Origin: Planctomycetaceae bacterium
Lineage (GTDB): Bacteria; Planctomycetota; Phycisphaerae; SM23-33
Reading direction: 5' to 3'
DNA: 64,000 nucleotides
Assembly (NCBI GenBank): GCA_039680605.1
Contig: JBDKTA010000015.1
Span: 78,661 to 142,660, forward strand
The notes beneath the pieces are model-generated. The model was given only the letters and a program-made list of their open reading frames with translations, was not told the DNA's origin and ran no database searches. The position numbers and the translations under genes are program-made. Below, one piece after another: positions 43,000 through 51,481 of this stretch. Each line of letters begins with the position of its first letter. The first letter of the stretch is position 1.

Positions 43000-45276
43000 A
43001 TGCCTCCAATCCAGATGCGCGATCGATATCCGCTGGCGCGACCGCTGGCTGACGTCCGGCACCGCGCTGCGCCCGCCGCGACCGGGGCGACTGCGCCCGC
43101 CGGCGGGCTGACCGGACGCGATTTCATGCGCATGCTCCGCAAACGCAAATGGTGGGTGATCATCTGCGTGGCGGTCTTCGGCTCGGGGGCGTTCACCGCC
43201 ACGCTGCTGTGGCGCCAGTTCGCGCCGCAGTATCGCGTCAAAGCCGACCTCTACGTCAATCCCCTTCGCCAGCAAACCAACAGTTTCGTCCAGCCCAAGG
43301 GCGAGTTTACCTCCGACTCGGCCGGCACGGCCCGCCTGCAGCACGCCCGCATGATCGGAACGCCCGAGTTTCTCAGGGTGGCTTGCGACGCGCCCGAGGT
43401 CACCAAAACGCGATGGTACAAACGCAATAAGGCCAACGCCGTCGATCTGCTCGTCAGCGGGCTCTCGAACGACATGTATCAGGACGAAAACCGCCTGGGA
43501 ATTTCCTTCACCAGCGTGGCCCCGTCTGACGAAGACCGCGGTGACCTGGCCGAAATCCTGCGAGCCATCGTCGAGGAATACGTCCGGACCATCAAGGAAC
43601 GCGCCGCAAGGGACGTCACCGAGAGTATCGCATCCTTGAAAAAGCAAAAGGCCGGCCAGGAGGAGCAACTGGCCGATCTGCGACGCCGGGTGGGAATGCT
43701 CGGCCTGGCGGAGATGGGCACCATCGCCAACCTCATCCAGACCAAAGCCGCCAAGCTGGACACCATCAACCAGGTGAAGATCCAACTCGACCTGGAGCTT
43801 CAGGCCGCCCAGGGGCGGCTCAATGATCTAGACCAGAAAAAGGCTCAGGGAAAGCTTGCAGAAAGCCCGGAACTGGCCATTCTTGTGGAAGATGACCCGC
43901 AGATCCGGCAAATGCGCGACCGGGAAGCGATGGCGCAATTGAGCTTGGCCTCGTTGCAGGCCAGCTATGGTCCCAAAGACCACCGCGTGATCCAGGCCCA
44001 GGCCAACATCGCCACCCTGGCTGAACAGATGATCCGTCAGCGGGCCGCCGTGCTGGAGAGCAAGTATCTCAGCATGCGGCCTCGCTACGAGGGCGATGTC
44101 AATCGCATCACGGCTCAGAGACTTGCCCTGGCCAAACAGGAACAGCCGGTCAACACCGATATCCAGACCCTGCAGAAGAACCTCAAGGAACTGCAGGATC
44201 TCAAGACGCAGGAGAACATCAAGCAGGGCTACGTCCAGAAACTCGACGAGCAACTGCTGGTCTTGACGATCCGCGAGAAGGAACTCACCCCCGTCTGGAT
44301 GAGCCAGGCGCCCACGCCGCCGGTTGTGACCGACATCGCCAAACCGCTATGGTCGATGATGATGGCCGGGGGCATCATCGCCGGGCTGGTGGTGGGCCTG
44401 GGCCTGGCGATGGCGCTGGAGTTTCTCGATAGCACCGTCAAAGGTCCCCGAGACCTCACGCGCCGGCTCGATCTGCCGGTGCTGGGGATTATCCCGCACG
44501 TGGAAGACCTCGAAGAGAGTTTCCGCGAAGTGGCGATGGCCTTCGCCGAACATCCCGATTCGATGGTCTGCGAAGCGCATCGACAGATCCGCACCACGCT
44601 GCAGTTCAGCAGCCCCGCCAATCAGCAACGCAGCATCCTGATCTCCAGCGCCATGCCTGGAGAGGGACGCACCACCCTGACGATGAACCTCGCCCACGCC
44701 ATCGCCCGCGGCGGAAAACGCGTCCTGGTCGTCGACGCCAACTTCCGCCAGCCGGCTCTGCAGCGCCTCGTCCCGGCCTGCCCCGAGCGAGGGCTCAGCA
44801 ACGCCTTGATCGGACAGATCGACTGGCGGTCGGCCGTGGCGGAACTCGAACCGAACTTCGACGTTCTGGGGGCAGGACCCCTGCCGCCCAATCCCGCCGA
44901 ACTGCTCGGCAGCGAGCAGATGCTCTCGATCCTCACCGAGATGACCGACGCCTACGACCAGGTGCTCCTGGACGGCGCGCCGTGCGTGGTCGTCACCGAC
45001 CCGGTAGCCCTGAGCACCCTCGTCGACGGCGTCATTATCGTCGTCCGCGCCGGCGCCAGCACCAGCGGGCTCGTCCAACGCGCCCGCGACCTGTTCACCC
45101 GCGTCGGGGCGCACCTGTTCGGCGTCGTGCTCAATGCCGTGCGCGCCGAGGCCGGAGGCTACCTGCGGCAGAACTACGACACGTTCTACGAGTACCGCTC
45201 CCAGGCCACCCTGCCCGCGCTGCCGCCGGGGGCGGCCGCTGCCTCCACAGGCTCTGGGCCCGACCCGGCGTCGTGA
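43000..45276 (+). CDS. Wzz/GumC-type chain length protein with BY-kinase-like ATPase domain, deviant Walker A
   Basis: A 758-residue protein that would control polysaccharide polymer length. An N-terminal helix (about 51-71) is followed by a large extracytoplasmic coiled-coil region (about 200-430) and a second helix (about 448-474). The C-terminal 260 residues form a BY-kinase-type ATPase: Walker A-like SAMPGEGRTTL, Walker A' VVDANFRQPAL and Walker B VLLDGAP. The P-loop lysine is replaced by arginine (R557), which would weaken or abolish ATP hydrolysis unless compensated. Four tyrosines near the C-terminus (Y721, Y726, Y730, Y732) resemble an autophosphorylation tail. Last gene of the export operon; no glycosyltransferases follow. 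Confidence 0.88.
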   Translation: MPPIQMRDRYPLARPLADVRHRAAPAATGATAPAGGLTGRDFMRMLRKRKWWVIICVAVFGSGAFTATLLWRQFAPQYRVKADLYVNPLRQQTNSFVQPKGEFTSDSAGTARLQHARMIGTPEFLRVACDAPEVTKTRWYKRNKANAVDLLVSGLSNDMYQDENRLGISFTSVAPSDEDRGDLAEILRAIVEEYVRTIKERAARDVTESIASLKKQKAGQEEQLADLRRRVGMLGLAEMGTIANLIQTKAAKLDTINQVKIQLDLELQAAQGRLNDLDQKKAQGKLAESPELAILVEDDPQIRQMRDREAMAQLSLASLQASYGPKDHRVIQAQANIATLAEQMIRQRAAVLESKYLSMRPRYEGDVNRITAQRLALAKQEQPVNTDIQTLQKNLKELQDLKTQENIKQGYVQKLDEQLLVLTIREKELTPVWMSQAPTPPVVTDIAKPLWSMMMAGGIIAGLVVGLGLAMALEFLDSTVKGPRDLTRRLDLPVLGIIPHVEDLEESFREVAMAFAEHPDSMVCEAHRQIRTTLQFSSPANQQRSILISSAMPGEGRTTLTMNLAHAIARGGKRVLVVDANFRQPALQRLVPACPERGLSNALIGQIDWRSAVAELEPNFDVLGAGPLPPNPAELLGSEQMLSILTEMTDAYDQVLLDGAPCVVVTDPVALSTLVDGVIIVVRAGASTSGLVQRARDLFTRVGAHLFGVVLNAVRAEAGGYLRQNYDTFYEYRSQATLPALPPGAAAASTGSGPDPAS

Positions 45277-45321
45277 CCTGCCACAGAGCACATAGAGTAC
45301 TTCTTGATCCGGAGATCGAGT

Positions 45322-45406
45322 TAGCCGCTGAGGTCGCTGAGGTCGCAGAGGGAAGAAGTCGCTTTTCTTTCGGCCTCCTCAGCGTCCTCAGCGACATCTG
45401 CGGCTA
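45322..45406. repeat. Large hairpin of the CCGCTGAGGTCGCTGAGG family
   Basis: An arm of about 29 bases (TAGCCGCTGAGGTCGCTGAG...) pairs with a right arm ending GCGACATCTGCGGCTA, about 25 bases apart. It lies in the 300-base gap between the export operon and tRNA-Thr, where it could terminate the operon. The remainder of the gap shows no gene. Confidence 0.75.
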
Positions 45407-45576
45407 TGTACTGCAAGAGAGTTGAGCACACCCGGCCGAGCCTTAACTGGGCGGCGGTTTCCTTGACTGCATGATGGCTCTGACGGTACAGTAAGCCTCT
45501 CCCCGCGGAGGGTGCGGGATTTTTCGGATTGGCCTTGCCGGGCGACTATGATTTCAGGCAAGGCGGACGGACCAGC

Positions 45577-45648
45577 GCCAGCGTAGCTCAACGGTAGAGC
45601 ACAGCTTTTGTAAAGCTGGGGTTGTGGGTTCGATTCCCTCCGCTGGCT
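45577..45648 (+). tRNA. tRNA-Thr (TGT)
   Basis: Acceptor stem GCCAGCG pairs with CGCTGGC. The D-loop AGCTCAACGGTAGAGC, anticodon stem-loop CAGCTTTTGTAAAGCTG (anticodon TGT, reading ACA) and T-loop GGGTTCGATTCCC are all present. Discriminator T, CCA not encoded. It is 17 bases upstream of the next gene's start. Confidence 0.95.
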
Positions 45649-45665
45649 TCAGGAGAGATGCGCCT

Positions 45666-46964
45666 ATGATCGACACGCCGGCGCCGGCACCGACATTCAG
45701 CCTGCACAACCGCACGTTGTGGATTCCCCGCATGACGCACATCGGCGCGCGGATGGCCGCGGCGGCCTTTCGCTCGCAGGGCATCGACGCGCGAACCACC
45801 CCCGAGAGCGACGAACGCACGCTCGAACTGGGCGGCCTCCACACCAGCGGCGAAGAGTGCTACCCCCAGAAGATCACGCTGGGCAACTTCCTGCGCATCA
45901 TCGAAGCGCCCGACTTCGACCCCGACCGCCACGCCTTCTTCATGCCCACCGCCGAAGGCCCGTGCCGCTTCGGCCAATACCGCGAGTACCTGCGGCAACT
46001 GCTGGACTCGATGGGGCACAAAGACGTTCCGGTGATCTCGCCCTCCAGCCGCAACGGCTATGAGGGCGTCAGCGCTCACGCCACCGACATGGTGCGCCTG
46101 ATCTGGCGGTCGCTGGTCTGCGGCGACATCCTGCGCAAGATGCTGCTCAAGACCCGCCCCTACGAGACCATCGCCGGCGCCTGCGACGAAGTGTACCAGT
46201 GGAGCATCGAGCACATCGAGAGCGTCGTGGAAAAGCCCGGCGTTTCCGCCCGGGCGCGCCTGGGCCAGCTCGTCGAGGCCATGATGCACTGCCGCGACCG
46301 CTTCCGCGCCGTGGGCGTGCGCTACACGCAGGATCGCCCCCTCATCGGCGTGGTGGGGGAAATCTTCTGCCGGCTTAACACCTTCAGCAACTACGACGCC
46401 ATCCGCCAGATCGAATCTCACGGCGGCGAGGCCTGGCTCAGCGACGTGGGCGAATGGGTCTGGTACACCAACTGGTCGCACAAGGCCCTGCTGCGGCGCG
46501 ACGGCAAGACCGTGTCGCTGGAGATGCTGGGCGCCTTCATCAAGAACGCCATCCAGCGCCGCGACGAACAGTGCCTGCTGGCGCCGTTCAAAGAAGATTT
46601 CGAGGGCTACGAAGAACCCCACGATATCCACCACGAGGTGCTCGATCCGGCGTGGCCGTACCTGCCCGCCGACGGGGCCCTGGGCGAAATGGTGCTCTCC
46701 GTCGGCAAAGGCATCTACCTGTACGAGAAGGGCGCCGACGGCATCATCGACATCAGCCCCTTCACCTGCATGAACGGGATCGTCTCCGAAGCGGTGTATC
46801 ATGACGTCGCGGCAGACCACGACGGCATCCCGATCCGAAATTTCTACTTCGACTCCTCCAGCAGCAACCTCGAACGCGATCTGGATATCTTTATCGAACT
46901 GGCGGTCAGCTATCAGAAGCGAAAGACCAAACGACGCCGTTTTCCGAAGTGTTTTTCCGTGTAA
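45666..46964 (+). CDS. 2-hydroxyacyl-CoA dehydratase-like protein (PlsA/GeR third-part homologue)
   Basis: A 432-residue cytoplasmic protein. It reads like the last part of long CoA-activase-related proteins: WIPRMTHIGARMAAAAFRS, ELGGLHTSGEECYPQKITLGN, DRHAFFMPTAEGPCRFGQYREY and, later, GVVGEIFCRLNTFSNYD and FTCMNGIVSEAV. Conserved cysteines (GEECYP, GPCRFG, FTCMNG) could bind an iron-sulfur cluster. In bacteria that make plasmalogens or ether lipids, one long protein has activase domains, DUF2229 and this part; here the activase-DUF2229 half lies at 17166-20327. Translation starts at 45666 with a ribosome site (AGGAGAG) and is followed after 30 bases by the Tes/Mss-like gene. The role in ether lipid synthesis is inferred. 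Confidence 0.8.
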   Translation: MIDTPAPAPTFSLHNRTLWIPRMTHIGARMAAAAFRSQGIDARTTPESDERTLELGGLHTSGEECYPQKITLGNFLRIIEAPDFDPDRHAFFMPTAEGPCRFGQYREYLRQLLDSMGHKDVPVISPSSRNGYEGVSAHATDMVRLIWRSLVCGDILRKMLLKTRPYETIAGACDEVYQWSIEHIESVVEKPGVSARARLGQLVEAMMHCRDRFRAVGVRYTQDRPLIGVVGEIFCRLNTFSNYDAIRQIESHGGEAWLSDVGEWVWYTNWSHKALLRRDGKTVSLEMLGAFIKNAIQRRDEQCLLAPFKEDFEGYEEPHDIHHEVLDPAWPYLPADGALGEMVLSVGKGIYLYEKGADGIIDISPFTCMNGIVSEAVYHDVAADHDGIPIRNFYFDSSSSNLERDLDIFIELAVSYQKRKTKRRRFPKCFSV

Positions 46965-46994
46965 CCGCAAGGGCCGGCGCAGGACAATCCGTAC

Positions 46995-48893
46995 ATGATC
47001 CGCCGTGCAGAACAGACCGCCTCAGAAACGCCCCCGCCTCATGGGGCCGGGGTCGGCCAGGATTGCGCCGCCCTGGCCGATCACCGCCGCCAGATTCGCC
47101 AGTACGCCCCGGCTGTGGCGCCGCTGCCTTACGCCACCGCCGCCACGTGCCCCACGTGCCATGACGTCGTACACGCGGTGTTCGACTGGGCCGACCCCGC
47201 CCGCCCGGGCGGACAGCTTGTGCTGACCTGGCACTGCCCCGCGTGCGGACAGGCCCGGGCGGTGCATCATGACACGCTCTGGTCGCAGCCCGAAAGCGAC
47301 TTTCCCGGCTCCGCCAGCCACACCTTCAGCGGCTGGAAGGTGCCTCCCGTCCTGCGGCGCCTTCCGCGGACGGTGCAGAGCCTCTGCCCGACGTGCGCCG
47401 CCGCGGTCGTCGGGCGGTACTTTGTCCAGGACGGCGCGGTCTGGATCGAGAAGACCTGCCCCGAGCACGGCTACGTGCGAGACTGCATCAACTCCGACGC
47501 GCTGCTGTACTCCAAGGCCGCCTGGTGGACCTTCGCCGAGCACGGCGGGCAAGAGTTCCCCCACAAGACCGGCGCCAGCCAGTGCCCCAGCGACTGCGGC
47601 CTGTGCGACCACCACCTCTCCAGCCCGTGCCTGGCGCAGATCGACCTGACCAACCGCTGCAACATGCGCTGCCCGATCTGCTTCGCCAACGCCGGCGTGA
47701 CGGGCGTCGTCTGTCAGCCGGACTACGACCAGGTCGTGCGCCAGCTCCAGGCCCTGCGCGACCTGAGGCCCTACCCGTGTACCGCCATCCAGTTCACCGG
47801 CGGCGAGCCGACGATCCACCCGGACTTCCTGCGCATCGTATCGACCGCCCGCGACATGGGCTTCTCGCACATCCAGATCGCCACCAACGCCATCAAGATG
47901 GCCGACCCCGACTTCGCCCGCGCCGCCCACGCGGCGGGCCTGCACACGCTCTACATGCAGTTTGACGGCGTCGGCGAAGATGCCCATCGCCACACGCGGA
48001 ACTATCCGGGCATCTGGGCCAAGAAGCTCGCGGCCATCGAGAACTGCCGCCGCCTGGACATGAAGATCTGCCTGGTCCCGACGATCCTCAAGGGCGTCAA
48101 CTCCGACCAGGTCGGCGAGATCTTCCGGTTCGCGGCCGCCAACACCGACGTCATCAGCGGGATCAGCTATCAGCCCGTGTCGTTCAGCGGACGCATCGAC
48201 GAGCAGCAGCGCATGGCGCAGCGATACACGCTGGGCGACCTGGCGCACGACCTGGCCGAGGCCTCCGGCGCCAGCGCCCTGCGCGACATGTACCCGCTGA
48301 GCATCGTCGTTCCGCTGGCGGAGTTTCTCGAGGCGCTGACGGGCAAGCCCAAGATCCGCCCCAGTTCGCATCCCGACTGTGCGTTCGGGACGTACTTCCT
48401 GATCTCGCCCGAGGGTAAGCCCTATCCGTTCCCGCAGGTGATCAACGTCGAGGGCATGTTCACCGAGATGAACCTCATCGCCGGCCGCATCAAGGCCCGC
48501 GGGCGCGTGAGCTGGCTCGACCGCATTCGTATCGTGCGGATGTTCAAGCGGCACTTCAACCCCGCCGCCGCGCCGCCGGGCCTGACCGTCAAGCGGTTCA
48601 TCCGCTCGCTGCAGGGCCTGGTTGACAAGAACCTCGGGCGCGGCGAGGGCGAAAAGCAGACCTACAAAACGCTGCTCTGCGCGGGCATGCATTTTCAGGA
48701 CCGCTTCAACTTCGACGCCGAACGCGCCCGCCGCTGCGTCATCATCTATTCCACGCCGGCGGGGATGTTCCCCTTCTGCACCTACAACTGCGGACCGGAA
48801 TATCGCACCATCGTCGAGCAGCAGCATGCGGCCGCTCGCTTGACGCCGCCGGCCCACGCCGCCCCCGCGCAAAGCGCCGCCGAAACCTCATGA
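46995..48893 (+). CDS. Radical SAM protein of the tetraether/membrane-spanning lipid synthase (Tes/Mss) family
   Basis: A 632-residue protein. It has two N-terminal zinc-ribbon-like parts (C52/C55 with C81/C84, then C131/C134 with C155 in KTCPEHG), a cluster motif CPSDCGLCDHH near residue 197, and the radical SAM CxxxCxxC in TNRCNMRCPICFANA (C222, C226, C229). Downstream are FTGGEPTIHPDF, HIQIATNAI, LYMQFDGV, YQPVSFSGRIDE and a C-terminal MHFQDRFNFD with RCVIIYSTPAG. This layout is that of Tes/Mss-type enzymes, which couple lipid tails head to head into membrane-spanning chains (archaeal tetraethers, bacterial diabolic-acid or brGDGT lipids). The family has many untested bacterial members, so substrate is not certain. 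It shares a 30-base gap with the dehydratase-like gene and a 4-base overlap with the next gene. Confidence 0.82.
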   Translation: MIRRAEQTASETPPPHGAGVGQDCAALADHRRQIRQYAPAVAPLPYATAATCPTCHDVVHAVFDWADPARPGGQLVLTWHCPACGQARAVHHDTLWSQPESDFPGSASHTFSGWKVPPVLRRLPRTVQSLCPTCAAAVVGRYFVQDGAVWIEKTCPEHGYVRDCINSDALLYSKAAWWTFAEHGGQEFPHKTGASQCPSDCGLCDHHLSSPCLAQIDLTNRCNMRCPICFANAGVTGVVCQPDYDQVVRQLQALRDLRPYPCTAIQFTGGEPTIHPDFLRIVSTARDMGFSHIQIATNAIKMADPDFARAAHAAGLHTLYMQFDGVGEDAHRHTRNYPGIWAKKLAAIENCRRLDMKICLVPTILKGVNSDQVGEIFRFAAANTDVISGISYQPVSFSGRIDEQQRMAQRYTLGDLAHDLAEASGASALRDMYPLSIVVPLAEFLEALTGKPKIRPSSHPDCAFGTYFLISPEGKPYPFPQVINVEGMFTEMNLIAGRIKARGRVSWLDRIRIVRMFKRHFNPAAAPPGLTVKRFIRSLQGLVDKNLGRGEGEKQTYKTLLCAGMHFQDRFNFDAERARRCVIIYSTPAGMFPFCTYNCGPEYRTIVEQQHAAARLTPPAHAAPAQSAAETS

Positions 48894-50659
48894 GTGCTCC
48901 AGACCCCAAAGCCCGTGGCACAGCCTTTCCAGGCTGTGATTCTAAAAGCTCTGAATCCGACAACAGCCCCAGGCTGGAAAGCCTGGGCCACAAGTCGTAC
49001 ACCGCCGCCGGGCGGCACACCACGGCCGCGGCTATCGGCAAGGAATATCGTCACGAGTTCCCCGCCTCGGACAACCCTGACAAGCGCTGCACGCGCGGCG
49101 ACGACGGCGGCCTGACCAGCGGCCAGTACGTCCGCTCGAGCCCGGTGCTGGCTGACGAGACCACGCCGGCGATGCTGCAGATCAACTACCGCCACCCGAT
49201 CGAGCGATGGGTGGGTACGCGGCCGTTCCGCTGGCTGCTGCGGCGGTTGAGCATTGATGACTCCGCCGGAGCGACGGCGCTGGAGCGCGTGATTGCCTCG
49301 TACGGCGATCCGGCGGCCTCGCGCTGGACGAAGGTCAAGTACTGGCTGCTGCACAGGATCATCGACCGCTTCCGCGGCGCCACCGACATGGCCACGTTCC
49401 GCCAGAAGCTCGCCGGGCATCGCCCGACGCTGCGCGGGATTGTGATCGTCGCCCGCAGCGTGGGCAAGTTCGGCCTGACCGTGCCGCAGAAGTTCGTCGC
49501 GCCGCTCTTTGCCGTGTGGAACTTCACCAACCGCTGCAACCTCGCCTGCCGCCACTGCTACCAGGACTCCGATCACGCCGCCCTGGCCGACGAGCTGACG
49601 CTGGAGGAAAAGCTCGCCCTGGTCGACCAGATGGGCCGCGCCCACATGCCGATGCTCGCCCTGTCCGGCGGCGAGCCGACCATCAGTCCGCACGTCATCC
49701 CCGTGCTCGAGCGAGCCAAGAGCTATGGGATGCACCTGACGCTGGCCACCAACGGCACGACGATGACGCCGGCGATGGCGGGCAAGCTCGCCGCGGCCGG
49801 GCTGCGATATGTGGAAATCTCGCTGGACTCGACCGACCCGGCCCGCCACGACGCCTTCCGCGGGCAAAAGGGCATGTGGGAGAAGTCCGTCGCGGGCGCG
49901 CGGGTGGTGGTCGCCACGCCGGGGCTGCGGCTGGGAATTGCCATGTGCGTTCACCAGGGCAACTTCCACGAAGTGCGGGACATGATCGCCTTCGCCGAGA
50001 AGCTCGGGGCCGGATGCTTCGCCCACTTCAACTTCATCCCCGTCGGGCGCGGGCTGCGGATGGTCAGCGGCGACATCACGCCCGCCCAGCGCGAGGAGCT
50101 GCTGGCGATCCTCAACGAGAAGATGCAGGCCGGCGGCATGGGCGTGATCTCGACGGCCCCGCAGCTCGGCCGCGTGTGCCTGGCCGGGGCGGCGCTCGAG
50201 AGCGGCCGCGCCGCCTGCAGCCACGCCGGCAGCGGCAGCGGCGTCAAGGCGCGCGTGGTGGCCAAGTACCTCGGCGGCTGCGGGGCGGGGCGCACGTACA
50301 TCTGCATCGAGCCCAACGGCAACGTGACGCCCTGCGTGTACCTGCCGCATCGCGTGATGGGCAACGTGCGCCAGGGGCCGCTGATGGAGATCTTCCGCAC
50401 CAGCGAGTTCTGGGACATCCTCAACGACCGCGACCATCGCCTGCACCACTGCGAGGTCTGCGCCTTCCGCAACTACTGCGGCGGCTGCCGCGCCCGCTCC
50501 GACGCCTACTTCGGCCAACTCCACGGCGGCGACCCCGGATGCATCTTCAACGACAAGCACTGGCAGGCCCTGGTCGATTCCGGCATCGCCGTCTCCGCCG
50601 GCGCCGCCGATAAACCCGACGACATCAACCTCCCCCCGATGCGCCACGGCTTGGCATAA
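48890..50659 (+). CDS. Radical SAM/SPASM protein, coupled to the Tes-like enzyme
   Basis: A 589-residue protein whose ATG overlaps the previous stop (ATGA), suggesting translational coupling. Residues about 40-200 are a helical region without known domain. The radical SAM core begins at WNFTNRCNLACRHCYQ (C216, C220, C223) with LALSGGEPTIS; the SPASM region (about 475-560) has cysteines in VTPCVY, CEVCAFRNYCGGC and PGCIF, giving auxiliary clusters. The first ~35 codons run through a palindromic repeat (48915-48991), so the true N-terminus may be at a later start. Substrate unknown; the coupling to the Tes-like gene points to a shared pathway such as lipid or cofactor maturation. Confidence 0.82.
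   Translation: MSAPDPKARGTAFPGCDSKSSESDNSPRLESLGHKSYTAAGRHTTAAAIGKEYRHEFPASDNPDKRCTRGDDGGLTSGQYVRSSPVLADETTPAMLQINYRHPIERWVGTRPFRWLLRRLSIDDSAGATALERVIASYGDPAASRWTKVKYWLLHRIIDRFRGATDMATFRQKLAGHRPTLRGIVIVARSVGKFGLTVPQKFVAPLFAVWNFTNRCNLACRHCYQDSDHAALADELTLEEKLALVDQMGRAHMPMLALSGGEPTISPHVIPVLERAKSYGMHLTLATNGTTMTPAMAGKLAAAGLRYVEISLDSTDPARHDAFRGQKGMWEKSVAGARVVVATPGLRLGIAMCVHQGNFHEVRDMIAFAEKLGAGCFAHFNFIPVGRGLRMVSGDITPAQREELLAILNEKMQAGGMGVISTAPQLGRVCLAGAALESGRAACSHAGSGSGVKARVVAKYLGGCGAGRTYICIEPNGNVTPCVYLPHRVMGNVRQGPLMEIFRTSEFWDILNDRDHRLHHCEVCAFRNYCGGCRARSDAYFGQLHGGDPGCIFNDKHWQALVDSGIAVSAGAADKPDDINLPPMRHGLA
48915..48991. repeat. Palindromic repeat in the 5' end of a radical SAM gene
   Basis: The left arm GTGGCACAGCCTTTCCAG and the right arm CTGGAAAGCCTGGGCCAC pair around a loop of about 40 bases. 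It is a relative of the hairpin at 2307-2358. It lies in frame at codons 9-34 of the SPASM gene, without a stop. Confidence 0.8.
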
Positions 50660-50755
50660 TCCATAGCTCGTGGCTATCGTTTCAGATTGGCAGCAGGTAG
50701 AATGATTCAGGCTCGACGATCCCTGTTGCCGATTTTATTAAGAGGGAAGAGGTAG

Positions 50756-51481
50756 ATGGTTACCATCGCAGGCAATATTCCGGAACTTCTTGGCAAAGGC
50801 TTATATACGCCAAGTGAAGCAGCCAGGCTCACCCGGTTGGGTCCTTCGACTGTCCGCCGCTGGATAGCGGGCTACAGTTTCAGGTACGCCACGAGCATGG
50901 GTCCTAAGCGCGGGTATAGTGGATCCCTGATCCATTCCGACATCCCGCGCATTGACCGGCACATGGCTCTTTCCTTTCTGGAGCTCATTGAAACCTACAT
51001 CGCCGGGGCATTCTTGAGAACCGGAGTCTCGCTGCACACGGTGCGTCTGGCGCATCGTCACGCCGTTGAGAAGCTCCAAATGCCGCATCCCTTTGCGATG
51101 GAACAATTCAAAACCGATGGGAAGGGTATCTTCCTGGAGCTTGAAGGGGAGGCTCCGGGCAGCAAGGCTCTCTTGGAGTTATCGCGAGTGCAGTATGCCT
51201 TTCCCGAAATATTGGCAGAGTATTTGGAACTGATTGACTTCGACAGGGAAACTGAGCTTGCATGCCAATGGTGGCCGCTGGGCAAGAAACTCCCGGTCGT
51301 AATAAACCCCGCCATAGCGTTCGGGTCCCCAGTCATCGCCGGCACCCGAGTGACCGTACAGGCGATTCTAGATGCTTTGGATGCTGACGAGACCGAGGAA
51401 TCCGTTGCCAAGTGGTTTAGTATCACGCGGCGCGAAGTTGACACTGCAATCTTGCTGAAGAAGCAGAGGCTGGCGGGGTGA
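50756..51481 (+). CDS. VapB45-like antitoxin: HTH plus DUF433
   Basis: A 241-residue protein. The N-terminal part has a MerR-like helix-turn-helix (YTPSEAARLTRLGPSTVRRW), and the last 60 residues form a DUF433 domain (PVVINPAIAFGSPVIAGTRV, TVQAILDALDADETEESVAKW). This domain order is the type found as antitoxin partner of VapC45-like PIN toxins. It overlaps the toxin gene by 4 bases (GTGA). GAGG lies before the start. It likely binds both its operator DNA and its toxin. Operators could lie in the 96-base upstream gap, where no clear inverted repeat stands out. Confidence 0.83.
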   Translation: MVTIAGNIPELLGKGLYTPSEAARLTRLGPSTVRRWIAGYSFRYATSMGPKRGYSGSLIHSDIPRIDRHMALSFLELIETYIAGAFLRTGVSLHTVRLAHRHAVEKLQMPHPFAMEQFKTDGKGIFLELEGEAPGSKALLELSRVQYAFPEILAEYLELIDFDRETELACQWWPLGKKLPVVINPAIAFGSPVIAGTRVTVQAILDALDADETEESVAKWFSITRREVDTAILLKKQRLAG

